Shown: positions 1 through 10,450 of the stretch, in pieces
Layout of the letters: each line of letters starts with the position of its first letter
Numbering within the stretch: position 1 is the stretch's first letter
DNA from: Pseudomonas marginalis
Lineage (GTDB): Bacteria; Pseudomonadota; Gammaproteobacteria; Pseudomonadales; Pseudomonadaceae
Length of the DNA: 64,000 nt
Assembly (NCBI RefSeq): GCF_008692035.1
Contig: NZ_VTFG01000001.1
Span: 434,001 to 498,000, forward strand
Reading direction: 5' to 3'
The notes under the pieces: generated by a model
What the model was told of the DNA's origin: nothing
Database searches by the model: none
The model's input: the letters and a program-made list of their open reading frames with translations, nothing else
Program-made: the position numbers and the translations under genes

Positions 1-300
1 GGCAGCCTGGCAAGAGCTGGCATGTATCCAAGAGGGAGGGTCGTCGTCGCTGAAAGCTCCGCTCTGGTGGTACCGGCTGCAAGCGTAGTGATCCGCGATG
101 GTCGCAGCTATGTGCCCAAACTGCTCGAGGGTGACCGCATCGGTATGCAGCCAGTGATCGTGGGGCGTCGACAAAACGCCGAGGTGGAAATCCTTTTAGG
201 GCTTGGTGTTACAGACAAAGTCGTCGTGCAAGGCGCCGGCTTCTTGAACGACGGCGATCGGGTCCACGTTACCGCAGCGCCGGTTGCGGCCCAGGAGTGA
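1..300 (+). CDS. RND efflux periplasmic adaptor (membrane fusion protein), C-terminal part
   Basis: The reading frame is open from the first base and continues to a TGA at 298-300, so only the last 99 residues of the protein are in the window. The visible part has the pattern of the membrane-proximal end of an RND adaptor: a GMYPRGRV stretch, then a beta-rich segment with GLGVTDKVVVQGAGFLNDGD near the end. These proteins bridge the inner-membrane RND pump and the outer-membrane channel in the periplasm. The permease gene starts directly at the stop codon, which supports the assignment and suggests translational coupling. The N-terminal lipoyl and hairpin domains lie outside the window, so substrate class cannot be judged. 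Confidence 0.85.
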   Translation, partial: GSLARAGMYPRGRVVVAESSALVVPAASVVIRDGRSYVPKLLEGDRIGMQPVIVGRRQNAEVEILLGLGVTDKVVVQGAGFLNDGDRVHVTAAPVAAQE

Positions 301-3300
301 ATGATGAACTTTGCCACGTGGTCTATCCGTAATCCCATTCCGTCCATCCTGCTTTTTATCCTGCTTTCCTTGGCCGGGATCCTTGGCTTTCGTGCCTTGC
401 CAATTGCCAACATGCCGGACATTGATCTCCCAACGGTCGTTATCGCTTTGACGCAACCTGGCGCTGCGCCAGCTCAAATGGAAACCGAGGTTGCACGTAA
501 GGTCGAGAATTCCCTGGCGACGTTGTCAGGTATCAAACACATCAGCACCTCCATCGTCGACGGGCTGGTCACGATTAACGTTGAGTTCATCCTGGAAAAG
601 AAACTCTCCGATGCCCTGATTGAAACCAAAGACGCAGTGGATAAAGTGCGTTCCGATCTGCCTGGCGACTTGGAGCAGCCCTCTATAAGTGCGGTGCGGG
701 TGGGTGGTGATGAGGCGACCTTGCTCTACGCCGTGGCGTCTTCGCGAATGGACGAAGAGGCCCTGTCCTGGTTTGTGGATGACACCATTAACAAGACTAT
801 CCTGGGCGTGCCCGGTATCGGCAAGTTCGAGCGGGTCGGCGGTGTCCAGCGTCAAGTATTGGTAGAGGTGGATCCGGCAAGCTTGGCTGCCATGGGGGCA
901 ACAGCTGCGGATGTATCACGGGCGTTGAAAACGGTTGAGCAAGAGTCGTCTGGCGGAAGAGGGCAGGTGGGGGGCACTGAACAGGCGGTGCGCACCATTG
1001 CGACTGTGCGTACAGCTGCCGAACTGAACAGCCTGCCGGTGGTGCTGGAGAGTGGGCGACGCGTCAACCTGGACCAGGTCGCGGTGGTTAAGGATGGCTA
1101 CGCGGACCGGACTCAGATCGCCACCCTGGACGGCAAACCCGTGGTCGGATTCAGGATATTCCGTGCCAAGGATTTCGATGAGACGCGAGTGGCGGCCGGT
1201 GTGGCCGACGCACTCAACAAGCTTCACGGCACCGATCCAAGCCTGAGTTTTACCAAGGTCTGCGGAACCGTCGACTATACGCGTGAGCAGTACGAAGGAT
1301 CGATGCACATGCTCTACGAGGGCGCGCTACTGGCCGTGCTGGTGGTGTGGTGGTTCCTGCGCGACTGGCGTGCAACCTTGATTTCGGCTTCAGCCTTGCC
1401 CTTGTCTATCCTGCCAACGTTCCTGGTCATGAGCTGGCTTGGCTACTCGCTCAATACCCTGACCCTGCTCGCATTGGCAGTAATCGTGGGTATTTTGGTG
1501 GACGACGCTATTGTCGAGATTGAGAATATCGAGCGTCACAGTCGTATGGGCAAACCGATCAAACAGGCCGCCGGTGATGCTGTAACCGAAATTGCCTTGG
1601 CGGTTATGGCGACCACCATGACCCTTGTCGTGGTGTTTTTACCCACCGCCATGATGAGTGGCATACCGGGACTATTTTTCAAGCAGTTCGGCTGGACCGC
1701 GGTGGTGGCGGTCCTCTCCTCATTGCTGGTTGCCAGGGTGCTGACCCCAATGATGGCAGCCTATCTGCTCAAGACCCATAGCGGTCATGTTGAGGCCAAG
1801 GACGGCGTGCTGATGACACGCTACCTCAGCGCAGTGAAATGGTGTCTTACCCATAGGCGCCTCACGCTGTTGGGTACGGTCCTTATATTCGCTGCTTCGA
1901 TCGCGGTTGTGCCACTGCTTGAGACAGGTCTGATGCCGGCCTCCGACAAGGGCTATAGCAATATCAATATTGAGTTGCCCCCTGGCAGCAGCTTGGAGGC
2001 GACCCGAGCGACGACGGGAGCGGTGAGTCGTGCAATCCAGCATATTCCCGGCATCGAGCATGTAATGACCAGCGTGGGGGTCGCCCAACCTGCCGGACGC
2101 GGGCAGACACAGGCGGCAGAATTACGCAGGGCGACCATGACGATGGTACTTTCTCCTCGCGGCACGCGCCCAGCCCAGGTTGAGATCGAAACTCAGGTAC
2201 GCGTCGCGCTGCGCGATGTACCCGGAGCCCGCTTTTCAATCGGCTCGGGGGGGCTGGGGGAGAAACTCTCGCTGATTCTCTCCAGTGACGATAAAGCAGC
2301 GCTGAAAACTACAGCGCAGGCGCTGGAGCGGCAACTTCGCGATGTCCCGGGTCTTGCCAACATCACCTCCACGGCAAGCCTGGAGCGCCCCGAGATCATC
2401 GTACGCCCCGACGCTCAGCAGGCAGCGGAACGTGGTGTTACTACATCAACCATTGGTGAGACGGTTCGCATTGCAACCAATGGGGACTTTGACGCAAAAA
2501 TGGCCAAGCTAAACCTGGACAATCGTCAGGTAGCGATTCAGGTGCGAATTCCAGATACCTCAAGACAGGACCTTGAAACGATAGCTAATCTTCGGGTTCG
2601 TGGTCGCGATGGCTTGATCCCCTTATCCAGTGTTGCCAGCCTGACGGTAGAGAGTGGCCCTACGCAGATTGACCGTTATGACCGCCGCAGGTACGCCACC
2701 GTCAGTGCAGACCTGGGGGGCATGCCGTTAGGGCAGGCGCTGACCCTGGCTAAAGCTTTACCCGAGATCCAGGCTATGCCCACCAGCGTCAAGCTGATCG
2801 AAACCGGCGATGCGGAAATCATGGCTGAGCTGATGGGTGGGTTCGGCATGGCCATTGTCATCGGGGTGTTCTGCGTGTACTGCGTGCTGGTGCTTCTTTT
2901 CCGTGACTTCTTTCAACCACTGACCATTCTCTTCGCCATCCCGCTTTCAGTGGGTGGGGCCTTTGTCGCACTGCTCGTGACCCGAGGCATGCTAAGCCTG
3001 CCGTCCATGATAGGTCTTGTGATGTTGATGGGCATTGTGACCAAAAACTCTATCCTCCTAGTAGAGTACGCCGTGATGGGCATTCACCAGCAACGCCTGT
3101 CCGTTTTCGATGCCTTGGTTAATGCATGTCACAAACGTGTCCGGCCCATTGTTATGACGACCTTGGCAATGATCGCGGGCATGCTGCCCATTGCACTGGG
3201 GCTGGGAGCGGATGCCAGCTTCCGTCAGCCTATGGCCATCGCGGTGATTGGTGGATTGGTAACGTCAACCGCTTTAAGTCTGCTGGTCGTGCCGGTCGCG

Positions 3301-3384
3301 TTCACGTATGTGGATGATCTGGAGCGCTTGTTACAGCGATGGTTTCTTCCTTGGTCCGATAGCGCCCAGGCCGTGGAGCGCTAA
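301..3384 (+). CDS. RND family efflux permease, inner-membrane proton antiporter
   Basis: This 1027-residue protein has the length and layout of HAE1-type RND multidrug pumps (AcrB/MexB relatives): an N-terminal membrane helix starting NFATWSIRNP, a large periplasmic domain, a helix bundle, and a repeat of the same plan. The proton-relay aspartate pair is visible as VDDAIVEIEN near residue 400, followed by the ERHSRMG loop. The second half carries MGIVTKNSILLVEYAV near residue 912. It follows the adaptor with no gap; ATG occurs at 301 and 304. No outer-membrane channel gene follows, so the pump probably uses a channel encoded elsewhere. The substrate cannot be inferred. Confidence 0.93.
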   Translation: MMNFATWSIRNPIPSILLFILLSLAGILGFRALPIANMPDIDLPTVVIALTQPGAAPAQMETEVARKVENSLATLSGIKHISTSIVDGLVTINVEFILEKKLSDALIETKDAVDKVRSDLPGDLEQPSISAVRVGGDEATLLYAVASSRMDEEALSWFVDDTINKTILGVPGIGKFERVGGVQRQVLVEVDPASLAAMGATAADVSRALKTVEQESSGGRGQVGGTEQAVRTIATVRTAAELNSLPVVLESGRRVNLDQVAVVKDGYADRTQIATLDGKPVVGFRIFRAKDFDETRVAAGVADALNKLHGTDPSLSFTKVCGTVDYTREQYEGSMHMLYEGALLAVLVVWWFLRDWRATLISASALPLSILPTFLVMSWLGYSLNTLTLLALAVIVGILVDDAIVEIENIERHSRMGKPIKQAAGDAVTEIALAVMATTMTLVVVFLPTAMMSGIPGLFFKQFGWTAVVAVLSSLLVARVLTPMMAAYLLKTHSGHVEAKDGVLMTRYLSAVKWCLTHRRLTLLGTVLIFAASIAVVPLLETGLMPASDKGYSNINIELPPGSSLEATRATTGAVSRAIQHIPGIEHVMTSVGVAQPAGRGQTQAAELRRATMTMVLSPRGTRPAQVEIETQVRVALRDVPGARFSIGSGGLGEKLSLILSSDDKAALKTTAQALERQLRDVPGLANITSTASLERPEIIVRPDAQQAAERGVTTSTIGETVRIATNGDFDAKMAKLNLDNRQVAIQVRIPDTSRQDLETIANLRVRGRDGLIPLSSVASLTVESGPTQIDRYDRRRYATVSADLGGMPLGQALTLAKALPEIQAMPTSVKLIETGDAEIMAELMGGFGMAIVIGVFCVYCVLVLLFRDFFQPLTILFAIPLSVGGAFVALLVTRGMLSLPSMIGLVMLMGIVTKNSILLVEYAVMGIHQQRLSVFDALVNACHKRVRPIVMTTLAMIAGMLPIALGLGADASFRQPMAIAVIGGLVTSTALSLLVVPVAFTYVDDLERLLQRWFLPWSDSAQAVER

Positions 3385-3414
3385 ATACTGGTGACGAAGT
3401 CGGCGGTCATTCGT

Positions 3415-3430
3415 AGCCCCGGAGGGGGCT
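3415..3430 (+). terminator. Weak hairpin after the RND operon
   Basis: AGCCCC (3415-3420) pairs with GGGGCT (3425-3430) around a GGAG loop, 31 bases after the permease stop. There is no clear T-run after it, so it may be a weak or factor-assisted terminator. It lies between two convergent genes. Confidence 0.35.
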
Positions 3431-3540
3431 TCGGATGACGTCTGCTTAGCTTTCAACGTCAGGGCACGCCCGATCAAAAAATGCGGGGAAAGCGCACGTT
3501 GATGGTATTGGAGCAGGAGGGCGCACAATGCCGGATCGAC

Positions 3541-6500
3541 TCAGCGCGGCTCGGTGTGATCGAGCCCCGCCTGCTCCTGATACCCTTTGCGCAGTTTCTC
3601 CGCGATCAGCTTTTGCGCTTCGCGCTCTGCCCGTTCGGGGCTGTCGAGGGACTTGATCAGGGTCTGGCCCTTGGTGCCGATACGGCCAAAGCTCACCACG
3701 ACCTCTGCGTCTGTGACGCCGATACGCCAGAACTTGTTGGAGTTACCTTCCCCAAAGGTGAACTCGCGCATCGGAATCGCTGCTTCAGTGGCTGGCGGCG
3801 GCTCGACTTCAACCGCTGCAGGTTCCACTTCCGGTTCAGGCTCTGGCAGCGCGGGCACCTCATCATTCCTTAACAGCGCTTCAATACGATTCAGCACGTC
3901 CATTGGGTCCCGCAGCCAGTCATGACTGAGCACGTCGATGATCTTCCAGCCGAAACTGCGCAGCACGGTCGGGCGGAAGATATAACGCTCTCTCACGTCA
4001 GTCGCGTGCGTCGTATCGCCGTCCAGCAGCACGCCAAGGCTGAAGTGCTCACCGCTGGCGTCGCTGATCGCCAGGTCGCAGCGGAACTGCGAACGCCCGA
4101 CATACTCCTGCACCGTATGCCCGCGTTTGCGCAACGCGACGGCGATGGCTCCGCGCAGGCTGTCCTTGGGCAGGCTGACGGCAAAGGATTGCTTGGCGCC
4201 TGGGTTGAGGTTGGCGAGGATACCCTGGGAGCGCAGCGCATCCCCACTGGCGCTGGCCTGGGCGAACTGCAGGAAAGCGCGCAGTGCCGCAGCACCGTCG
4301 TTGTGGGTGTTGGTGATGGCCTCTGCCTCAATGCTGGAAACGATCGCCATGCGCTTGCGCGCACGGCTGAAGATCACATTGAGGCGTTTTTCCCCTCCGC
4401 GCTGGTTGATCGGGCCAAAGTTCATCAGCATCTTGCCGTTCGGTCCGGGCGCGTAGCAGATACTCAGGATGATCACGTCGCGTTCATCACCCTGAACGTT
4501 CTCGAGGTTCTTGACGAACAGGCCATTGAACTGCCCGGCATCTTCACGCACATACTCGCGCTCAAGGCGAGTGGCAAAGGCCGAGTCACTGGCGGCCAAG
4601 TCCTCCAGGGCCTGCTCGATGGCGCCCTGTTGGGCTTCCGAAAAAGCCACGATCCCCAGGCTAAGGCCGGTCTCACGTTGCAGCAGCTCACGCACCAGGT
4701 TGGCGATATAACGCGCTTCGGCCAGGTTACTGCGGCTGAGGTAAACGCCATCGCTCATCTTCAAAAAGCTGATCGGGCTGTCGAGCAGTGTGTCGGCGCC
4801 CTGCATCACTGCCTGGGCGTCCGTGGAGTCCAGCGCCGCATGGGCAGGGGCAGGGCGTTCGATGCGACGGTCGGGGATGGTGATCAACCGCCCTTCGTAG
4901 AAGGCGGCGTTGGAGAAGCTGATCAGCGCTTCATGGCGGCTGCGGTAGTGCCAGGCAAGCAAGGTCGCCGGCAAATTACGCGCGGCCTGGCTCAGCAGGC
5001 TGTCGGCATCGAGGTTGATCGCAATCTGCTCGCCGTCTTCCATGGCAACCAGTTCGTTATCGTCCTGGTCGCCGGCGCTGGAGAAGAAGTTGGTGGGTGG
5101 CAATTGCATCTCGTCGCCCACCACGATCACCTGCTGCGCACGGCTCAAGGCCGGCACGGCTTCTTCGCTGGGGATCTGGCTGGCTTCGTCGAAAATCACC
5201 ACGTCGAACAGGTCCGGCGTCAGTGGCAGCGTGTCGGACACCGACAGCGGGCTCATCAGCCAAATGGGCTTGAGGTCGTTGATCACCCGGCCACTGTCGC
5301 CACTCGCCATTTCGCGGATGGAGCGGTAACGCATGGTCTTGCCCAGCTCATGCTCCAGTTCGCGGCGGCCCTTGGCATAGGTTTTCTTGAACTCACGGGC
5401 CTGGGCATCCAGTTGGGTCACCGACATCGCCGACTGCTTCACATTTTCCAGAAAGCGCTGATGCAGCGTGGCACTGAGTACATGGGCGTTGTGCTTGAGC
5501 AGGTTGCTTTCAGCTTGGCTGACCTGACGGACTGCCAGGCTCAACGCCGGGCCGTCGAAGCGTGCCAGTTGCGGGTTGGCGCGATACAAACGGGTCAGGT
5601 TCTCCTGGGCAATCAATCCATCCAGCGCCGGTTGCGGCAGGGCGTGCTGTTGCATGGCCATCAGGCAGGCGGAATCGGCCTGGTACAGTTCATTGAGCAG
5701 AGGGAGGGTGTCGGGCAGTTCGTCGATTTCTTCACGCAGGTCGCGCAGGTATTCAGCCAGCACTCCCAAGCTTGGCGCCGGTTGGAATGCACAATGTTGC
5801 GCAACCAACTCGGCCAGGCGTGCCAATGGCTGGTGCAGGCTGGCTTCCTGACGCACGCTGGCCAAGGCGTTCGGATTTGCGCGCTGGCCTTCGACCCACT
5901 GGCGCAATAAGGGTGATGTGCTCAATTGCTGGAGCAGGGCTTGCAGGTGTTGCACGAACACATCGATATCCCGGACACCGTAGCGGCTTTGCAACCGCTG
6001 CTGCTCGGCCTGCAGCTCGGCGGTGGCGCGGTGTTCGCCGGCCAGGTTGTCGAGCACGCTGCGATAGCTTGGGCGGATCGCGTGCTGGCTGAAGTCATAG
6101 CGTCGTTGCAGTTCGCCACGTAGTCGCCACCAGGACGGTTTCAGCCAACGCAACAGCGAACCTTCCAGACGCTGCACCAGCTCCCGGGCGGCGTCAGTGT
6201 CCTGGGGGGCGAGTTTGTCGCGCCAAAAATAGTTGGCTTCACTGGCGTTGTGTTGCTGCACGGCCAGGGTCTGCAATGCCGCCTGTTCCGCATGCAGCGC
6301 CTGGGAGCCCGGTGAGCCGGGCTCCAGCAGGTCGAGGTGCGAGGCCAGATTGGCGCCGCTCAGTTGTTCGGCAGCCTGGGTCAGTACCCGCGCATCGTCC
6401 AGGCGGGTGTCATTGGAAAGCAGGCTCGACGATGCCTCCAGAAACTGCTCGACGCTGTCCATGAGCCCGCAGGCTTCATCCAGGAATGCCTTGAGTTGGC

Positions 6501-9003
6501 CATAGGCGTGTTCGTGGATAACCAGGCTTGCGCCGAGGCGGCTGAAGGGGTGACGCGCGAAACTGTCGAGGCCAAAGCGTTCGTTGATCGCCTGATACAC
6601 GCGCCCCATCAGCTCACTATGTGCCTGCCAGTGACGCCATTCGGGCAACCGCTCCATAACTTCGGGTGGCAGTTTTGTTGCAACAGCCGGCAGGTCGATC
6701 AAATGACGCACCAACTCACGCACCGAGCAAGCCAGCGTCTCTGGAACGCCGGCCATAACCTGTTCAAAGCGCTCAATCAGGCCCAGTTGTTGGCTCAGGG
6801 TGCTCAGCGTGGCGCTGCGTCGTGCTTGGAGCTGGGGCGATTGGGCATCGCCGGCAATCCAGCGCTCATAACACTCGCGCAGGTTGCCAACGAAGGCTTT
6901 TTTGTCCGTCTGGGAATCGTGAATCAGGCAGCACAATTCGCCCAGTTCACTCTGTTGCAGACGGTGGAATACCACATCCAGTGCGGCGCGCTTTTCGCAC
7001 ACGAACAGGACCCGCAAGCCGCGCCCCGCATAGTCGGCGATCAAGTTGGTGATGGTCTGTGACTTACCGGTGCCGGGTGGCCCCTGAATGATGAAGTTGC
7101 GCCCGGTGCGGGCCAGTGCGACGGCAGCGTTCTGCGTAGCGTCGCCGGCCACTACGTTCCATTGTTCCGGCAGCGGGATCGGTTCCGGGGCCTGAACTTC
7201 GACCTCTCTCGGTTCGATGGAGAACATCCGGTCAAACGCTTCGTTTTGGGCCGGGTCGTCGATCAACTGCGCGTAGTCGCGTACCAGCGACATCTTGCGA
7301 TAGTTGAAGTTGGCCAGTGTCACTTGGGTCAGGTCGATGTCCCATGCGTAGCGGTGCCCCTGGTTTTCGGGCATGGCGAAGGTGCTGTTTTCGGTGCTGC
7401 TGGCGACCATCTTCGGATGCTGGGTGCGCAGCGAGGGTTTGGCGCCGACCGCGAGGCGCAGCGGCAACTCGCTGGGCAGCACTTTTTGCTGGAACAGTTG
7501 CAGGCCCAGCGGGCGGTAATCTTCGCGATCGTAGCTGAAGTCCGGCTTCACCAACGGCATGGCCGAGCGCTGACGTGCGCGACGGCGCTGGAAGTGGTGC
7601 AGGTGCTGTACGGCCTTTTGGTGGATCAGTTCGATTTGCGGCTTGCTTTGCAGGCGCAGCTCAACGCCGGGCTCGGTCAGCTTGATCTGGCGCGCAATAT
7701 CAGCGTGGATGTCTTCCAGAGAGGTCTTTTGCAGGTCGACGGTTTCCGGCAACTGGATATCGTAGAGCTGACGCAACTGATGGCGCAATACCGGGTTGAA
7801 TTCAGCCTCGGTTTCATCGCACTGCAACATGAACTGATCGCGCACACCTTTCTTGCGGCTCAGTTCCACCGGCAGCCATAGCAGCGGGGTGACAATGCGT
7901 TCTTCCGGCGTGTCCTTGAGGTTGTGCCAGCGCATGAAGGCCACCACAAGGCGTAGGTTGCTGAAGCCGAACTCGGCGCGGTCGCGGCGGGTTTCCTGGA
8001 TGATGCGTTCCAGGGACGCTTGCAGCCAGGTCTGGTCGTCAAAGCGTAGCCATTGCTGCAGGCCAACGGGCTTGCCGCTCAGTACCTGCTCGGAGAAACC
8101 GCCGAAGGTCGGCTGCCAGGTGCACAGTGCTTCGGGGCGGATGCTTTCAATACGCATCACCAGCGGTACGCTGGCGACAGTCAGGTTGACGTTGGCTTGG
8201 GTCGGCCGGAAGTACAGCAGACGATTGCGCCGCGACAGGTCGAATAGCCGGTTGCGCAGGTGTTCCAGCACGACGGTGCGCCGTGAAGCCGGCCCTTCGG
8301 CCTGGGCCAGCACACGCTCGACATCCAGGCTGGCCGGCTGCTCGCGCCAGGACTCCAGGCGCCGTACCAGCGAGCCGACATCCGTGGCACGCTCATGGCG
8401 GTTAAGCTCTGTCATCTCGACGATCAGATTGGCCAGCACCGGGTTGAGCCGGCCATTGAGCTGGAACAGGTTGCGCCGGTGCCGGGCAAACGTCTTGAGG
8501 TCGTTGATGTCGGCAAAGTCCAAGCCGCAGGCCAGGCACGCCAGCAACTGGCCGAGTTGGAAAATATCGGTGATTTCGTCGTGATGCCCGAGACGATGCT
8601 CCCAAGCGTGCAACTCTGTGAGGAACACCGGGTGGTCGATAGCCTGGTGCGGGTCTTCCTGGACTTGCAGGTCGGTAATGGCCACGCCACTTTCAGAATC
8701 CCGGACCAGGCGGACCTTGCCGACAATATTCAGCGCCGATTCCGGATTGGGCTGCACCTGCTTGATCGCGTCCAGCGCCAGGCGCGGCGTCACGCCCTCG
8801 GGGTTACGCAGTTGCAGGGAGCGCTCCGGCCCTTGTATTACATCGAGGTAACCGAGTTGGGCGACACGCCCCAGTTCATGCAGTTGCGCTACCTGGCGCA
8901 GCAGGGGCAGCGCCAGGAACAGCACATCATCGATGGGCACGGCGGCACCATCGTGGCTCTGCAGCAATTGAGTGAACGTGACGGTTGGGGTTATTGGGTC
9001 CAT
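3541..9003 (-). CDS. Giant DUF4011-type SF1 helicase with Vsr-like nuclease fold and C-terminal WGR domain
   Basis: This 1820-residue protein joins several nucleic-acid modules. The N-terminal ~600 residues include the stretch HLRNRLFDLSRRNRLLYF typical of DUF4011 proteins. A Walker A GPPGTGKS lies near residue 641, and the Walker B FDEASQIPSEEA plus VVGDEMQLPP near 1270. SF1 C-terminal motifs, including RLNVIFSRARKRM, lie near 1540. A DUF3320/Vsr-like segment (RCDLAI then LGVLLDGD) lies near 1640, and a WGR domain (KFWRIG, SFGRIGTKGQT) covers about 1745-1805. WGR domains often bind nucleic acids. Its start overlaps the metallopeptidase gene by 13 bases, so the two are probably co-translated. 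Related proteins occur in defence islands, but I know no assigned function. The family call is firm and the role is inference. Confidence 0.85.
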   Translation of the reverse strand: MDPITPTVTFTQLLQSHDGAAVPIDDVLFLALPLLRQVAQLHELGRVAQLGYLDVIQGPERSLQLRNPEGVTPRLALDAIKQVQPNPESALNIVGKVRLVRDSESGVAITDLQVQEDPHQAIDHPVFLTELHAWEHRLGHHDEITDIFQLGQLLACLACGLDFADINDLKTFARHRRNLFQLNGRLNPVLANLIVEMTELNRHERATDVGSLVRRLESWREQPASLDVERVLAQAEGPASRRTVVLEHLRNRLFDLSRRNRLLYFRPTQANVNLTVASVPLVMRIESIRPEALCTWQPTFGGFSEQVLSGKPVGLQQWLRFDDQTWLQASLERIIQETRRDRAEFGFSNLRLVVAFMRWHNLKDTPEERIVTPLLWLPVELSRKKGVRDQFMLQCDETEAEFNPVLRHQLRQLYDIQLPETVDLQKTSLEDIHADIARQIKLTEPGVELRLQSKPQIELIHQKAVQHLHHFQRRRARQRSAMPLVKPDFSYDREDYRPLGLQLFQQKVLPSELPLRLAVGAKPSLRTQHPKMVASSTENSTFAMPENQGHRYAWDIDLTQVTLANFNYRKMSLVRDYAQLIDDPAQNEAFDRMFSIEPREVEVQAPEPIPLPEQWNVVAGDATQNAAVALARTGRNFIIQGPPGTGKSQTITNLIADYAGRGLRVLFVCEKRAALDVVFHRLQQSELGELCCLIHDSQTDKKAFVGNLRECYERWIAGDAQSPQLQARRSATLSTLSQQLGLIERFEQVMAGVPETLACSVRELVRHLIDLPAVATKLPPEVMERLPEWRHWQAHSELMGRVYQAINERFGLDSFARHPFSRLGASLVIHEHAYGQLKAFLDEACGLMDSVEQFLEASSSLLSNDTRLDDARVLTQAAEQLSGANLASHLDLLEPGSPGSQALHAEQAALQTLAVQQHNASEANYFWRDKLAPQDTDAARELVQRLEGSLLRWLKPSWWRLRGELQRRYDFSQHAIRPSYRSVLDNLAGEHRATAELQAEQQRLQSRYGVRDIDVFVQHLQALLQQLSTSPLLRQWVEGQRANPNALASVRQEASLHQPLARLAELVAQHCAFQPAPSLGVLAEYLRDLREEIDELPDTLPLLNELYQADSACLMAMQQHALPQPALDGLIAQENLTRLYRANPQLARFDGPALSLAVRQVSQAESNLLKHNAHVLSATLHQRFLENVKQSAMSVTQLDAQAREFKKTYAKGRRELEHELGKTMRYRSIREMASGDSGRVINDLKPIWLMSPLSVSDTLPLTPDLFDVVIFDEASQIPSEEAVPALSRAQQVIVVGDEMQLPPTNFFSSAGDQDDNELVAMEDGEQIAINLDADSLLSQAARNLPATLLAWHYRSRHEALISFSNAAFYEGRLITIPDRRIERPAPAHAALDSTDAQAVMQGADTLLDSPISFLKMSDGVYLSRSNLAEARYIANLVRELLQRETGLSLGIVAFSEAQQGAIEQALEDLAASDSAFATRLEREYVREDAGQFNGLFVKNLENVQGDERDVIILSICYAPGPNGKMLMNFGPINQRGGEKRLNVIFSRARKRMAIVSSIEAEAITNTHNDGAAALRAFLQFAQASASGDALRSQGILANLNPGAKQSFAVSLPKDSLRGAIAVALRKRGHTVQEYVGRSQFRCDLAISDASGEHFSLGVLLDGDTTHATDVRERYIFRPTVLRSFGWKIIDVLSHDWLRDPMDVLNRIEALLRNDEVPALPEPEPEVEPAAVEVEPPPATEAAIPMREFTFGEGNSNKFWRIGVTDAEVVVSFGRIGTKGQTLIKSLDSPERAEREAQKLIAEKLRKGYQEQAGLDHTEPR

Positions 9004-10193
9004 GTGTCGACCTCCGCTTTGAGCGCGCGAACGAGCGGGTCGAGCTCACGTTTTGGAAATTTGATATCGCGCTTGAGTACGCTGATAAAGTCGTCGGCGC
9101 TGCCGAGTTTCTTCGCGGTGCGGGCGGCATGCAGCAATGCTTCATCCCGCAGGTCGCGGTCGACCAGGCACAGGTCGAGCATGATGAAGTGCAGGTATTC
9201 GTGGATGCTCGCGTCGATACGTTCGGCGTTCAGCGTACCCAGGTCCAGGGGCACTTCATTGTCCTTCCAGTCGGGGAAGAAGCCACGCACTTGATTGAGT
9301 ACAACCTCCGACTGCAACACGGCTGCGCCGATAAAGCTGGCGATAAAGCCGCGGGTGAGGGCGGTCAGCTCGACCTGGTCGGTCACATCCAGGCGATTGA
9401 GCGACAACGGCCCGCGTAGACGGCGGTGCAGCCACGCCTCTGTATCCGGGACCTGCCGCCACCAGCTGTCGACTGCTTGGGAACGTAGAAACGTCTCCGG
9501 ATGCGACACGCCCTGGGACAACTGCGCATCCTTGTCATCCAGCTCGCGGGCCTGCTGCAGATAGTTGGCCGCGTCAACACTGACAAGCCCGGTGTGCACC
9601 TTGACCAGCGAGGTAATTGACGCCTCTGGCCCGCCGGCTACCAACGCAGCGCCCCGGTCGGCGTAGATTTCGGTGTGCAGGCTGTATAAGCGTGCGGTCT
9701 GCTCCAGGCTTGGCGGCGTATACGCATCGGCCATTGCGTGATTGAGAATGCGCTCGGCAGTGAGATAGTCACCGTCGTGCTCCGACCATAATCGGTAATG
9801 GGCCAGCTCGTGCCCCAGCAACGCCAGTAACTCCTGGGCATCGAGCCGCTCAAGAATCGGTCCGTAAAAAACCACATGCACTTCACCGGCCAGGTAATAA
9901 AGGCTCGCATTCATCGCGCCATCACCGGCCTGGTACAAAGTGGCGGGCGCCTGGATCTGCAACTGCTGCAAAGCCGTTTCACACGCCTGATAGGCCTGCG
10001 GGTGGGTCTCGGGGCTGAGCCGATAGGTGTCCCGCAGCAATTGCGCGCGCACATCCTGGGCGTGCTCCTGCTGGGCGCCCAGGGACGAAGCCCAACTCCA
10101 CACGGCGGACTCACTGGTTTTCAGGTAATCGACCACCTGCTGGTGGTAAGGCAGTGGCGTCAGGTTGCTGATGTCCAGCGTGAGGGTACTCAT
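8991..10193 (-). CDS. M48-type zinc metallopeptidase-like protein
   Basis: This 400-residue protein carries the zinc-metallopeptidase signature HELAHYRLWSEHDGD near residues 125-140, where the two histidines and glutamate of HExxH would bind zinc and activate water. No signal peptide or membrane helix is obvious, so it is probably cytoplasmic, unlike HtpX-type membrane M48 proteases. Bacterial homologues are usually annotated as M48 family metallopeptidase. It is the first gene of a two-gene unit and overlaps the giant helicase by 13 bases. An AAGGA lies about nine bases before the ATG at 10193. The pairing suggests the peptidase could process a partner protein when the helicase module is engaged, which is inference. 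Confidence 0.75.
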   Translation of the reverse strand: MSTLTLDISNLTPLPYHQQVVDYLKTSESAVWSWASSLGAQQEHAQDVRAQLLRDTYRLSPETHPQAYQACETALQQLQIQAPATLYQAGDGAMNASLYYLAGEVHVVFYGPILERLDAQELLALLGHELAHYRLWSEHDGDYLTAERILNHAMADAYTPPSLEQTARLYSLHTEIYADRGAALVAGGPEASITSLVKVHTGLVSVDAANYLQQARELDDKDAQLSQGVSHPETFLRSQAVDSWWRQVPDTEAWLHRRLRGPLSLNRLDVTDQVELTALTRGFIASFIGAAVLQSEVVLNQVRGFFPDWKDNEVPLDLGTLNAERIDASIHEYLHFIMLDLCLVDRDLRDEALLHAARTAKKLGSADDFISVLKRDIKFPKRELDPLVRALKAEVDTWTQ

Positions 10194-10450
10194 CGTTCAA
10201 GCGTCCTTGAGGATACGGCTCCATAAACTGCGACTGAGCAGCAGAGACTTGGGCTGGCATCCCGGTATCAGTGATCGGCAATAAACGCGGAGCATACCTA
10301 TGGGCTGGGAAAATTACTTGTGAATGTGCATACGTTAAACGCGCGATAGGGGGTTGGGCAGTTGCGATCATCTCGCTCCGCCTACCGGGCCGATTCAAGC
10401 GGCAGAAACGCCTCGGCAAAAATGACAGTCCCGGTTGAACGCCGTCCTGG

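Noticed and set aside
3922..5910. Long open frame of 662 codons on the plus strand
   Set aside because: It lies antisense to the giant helicase gene, has no recognisable motif and reflects the high GC third-codon pattern of the real gene.
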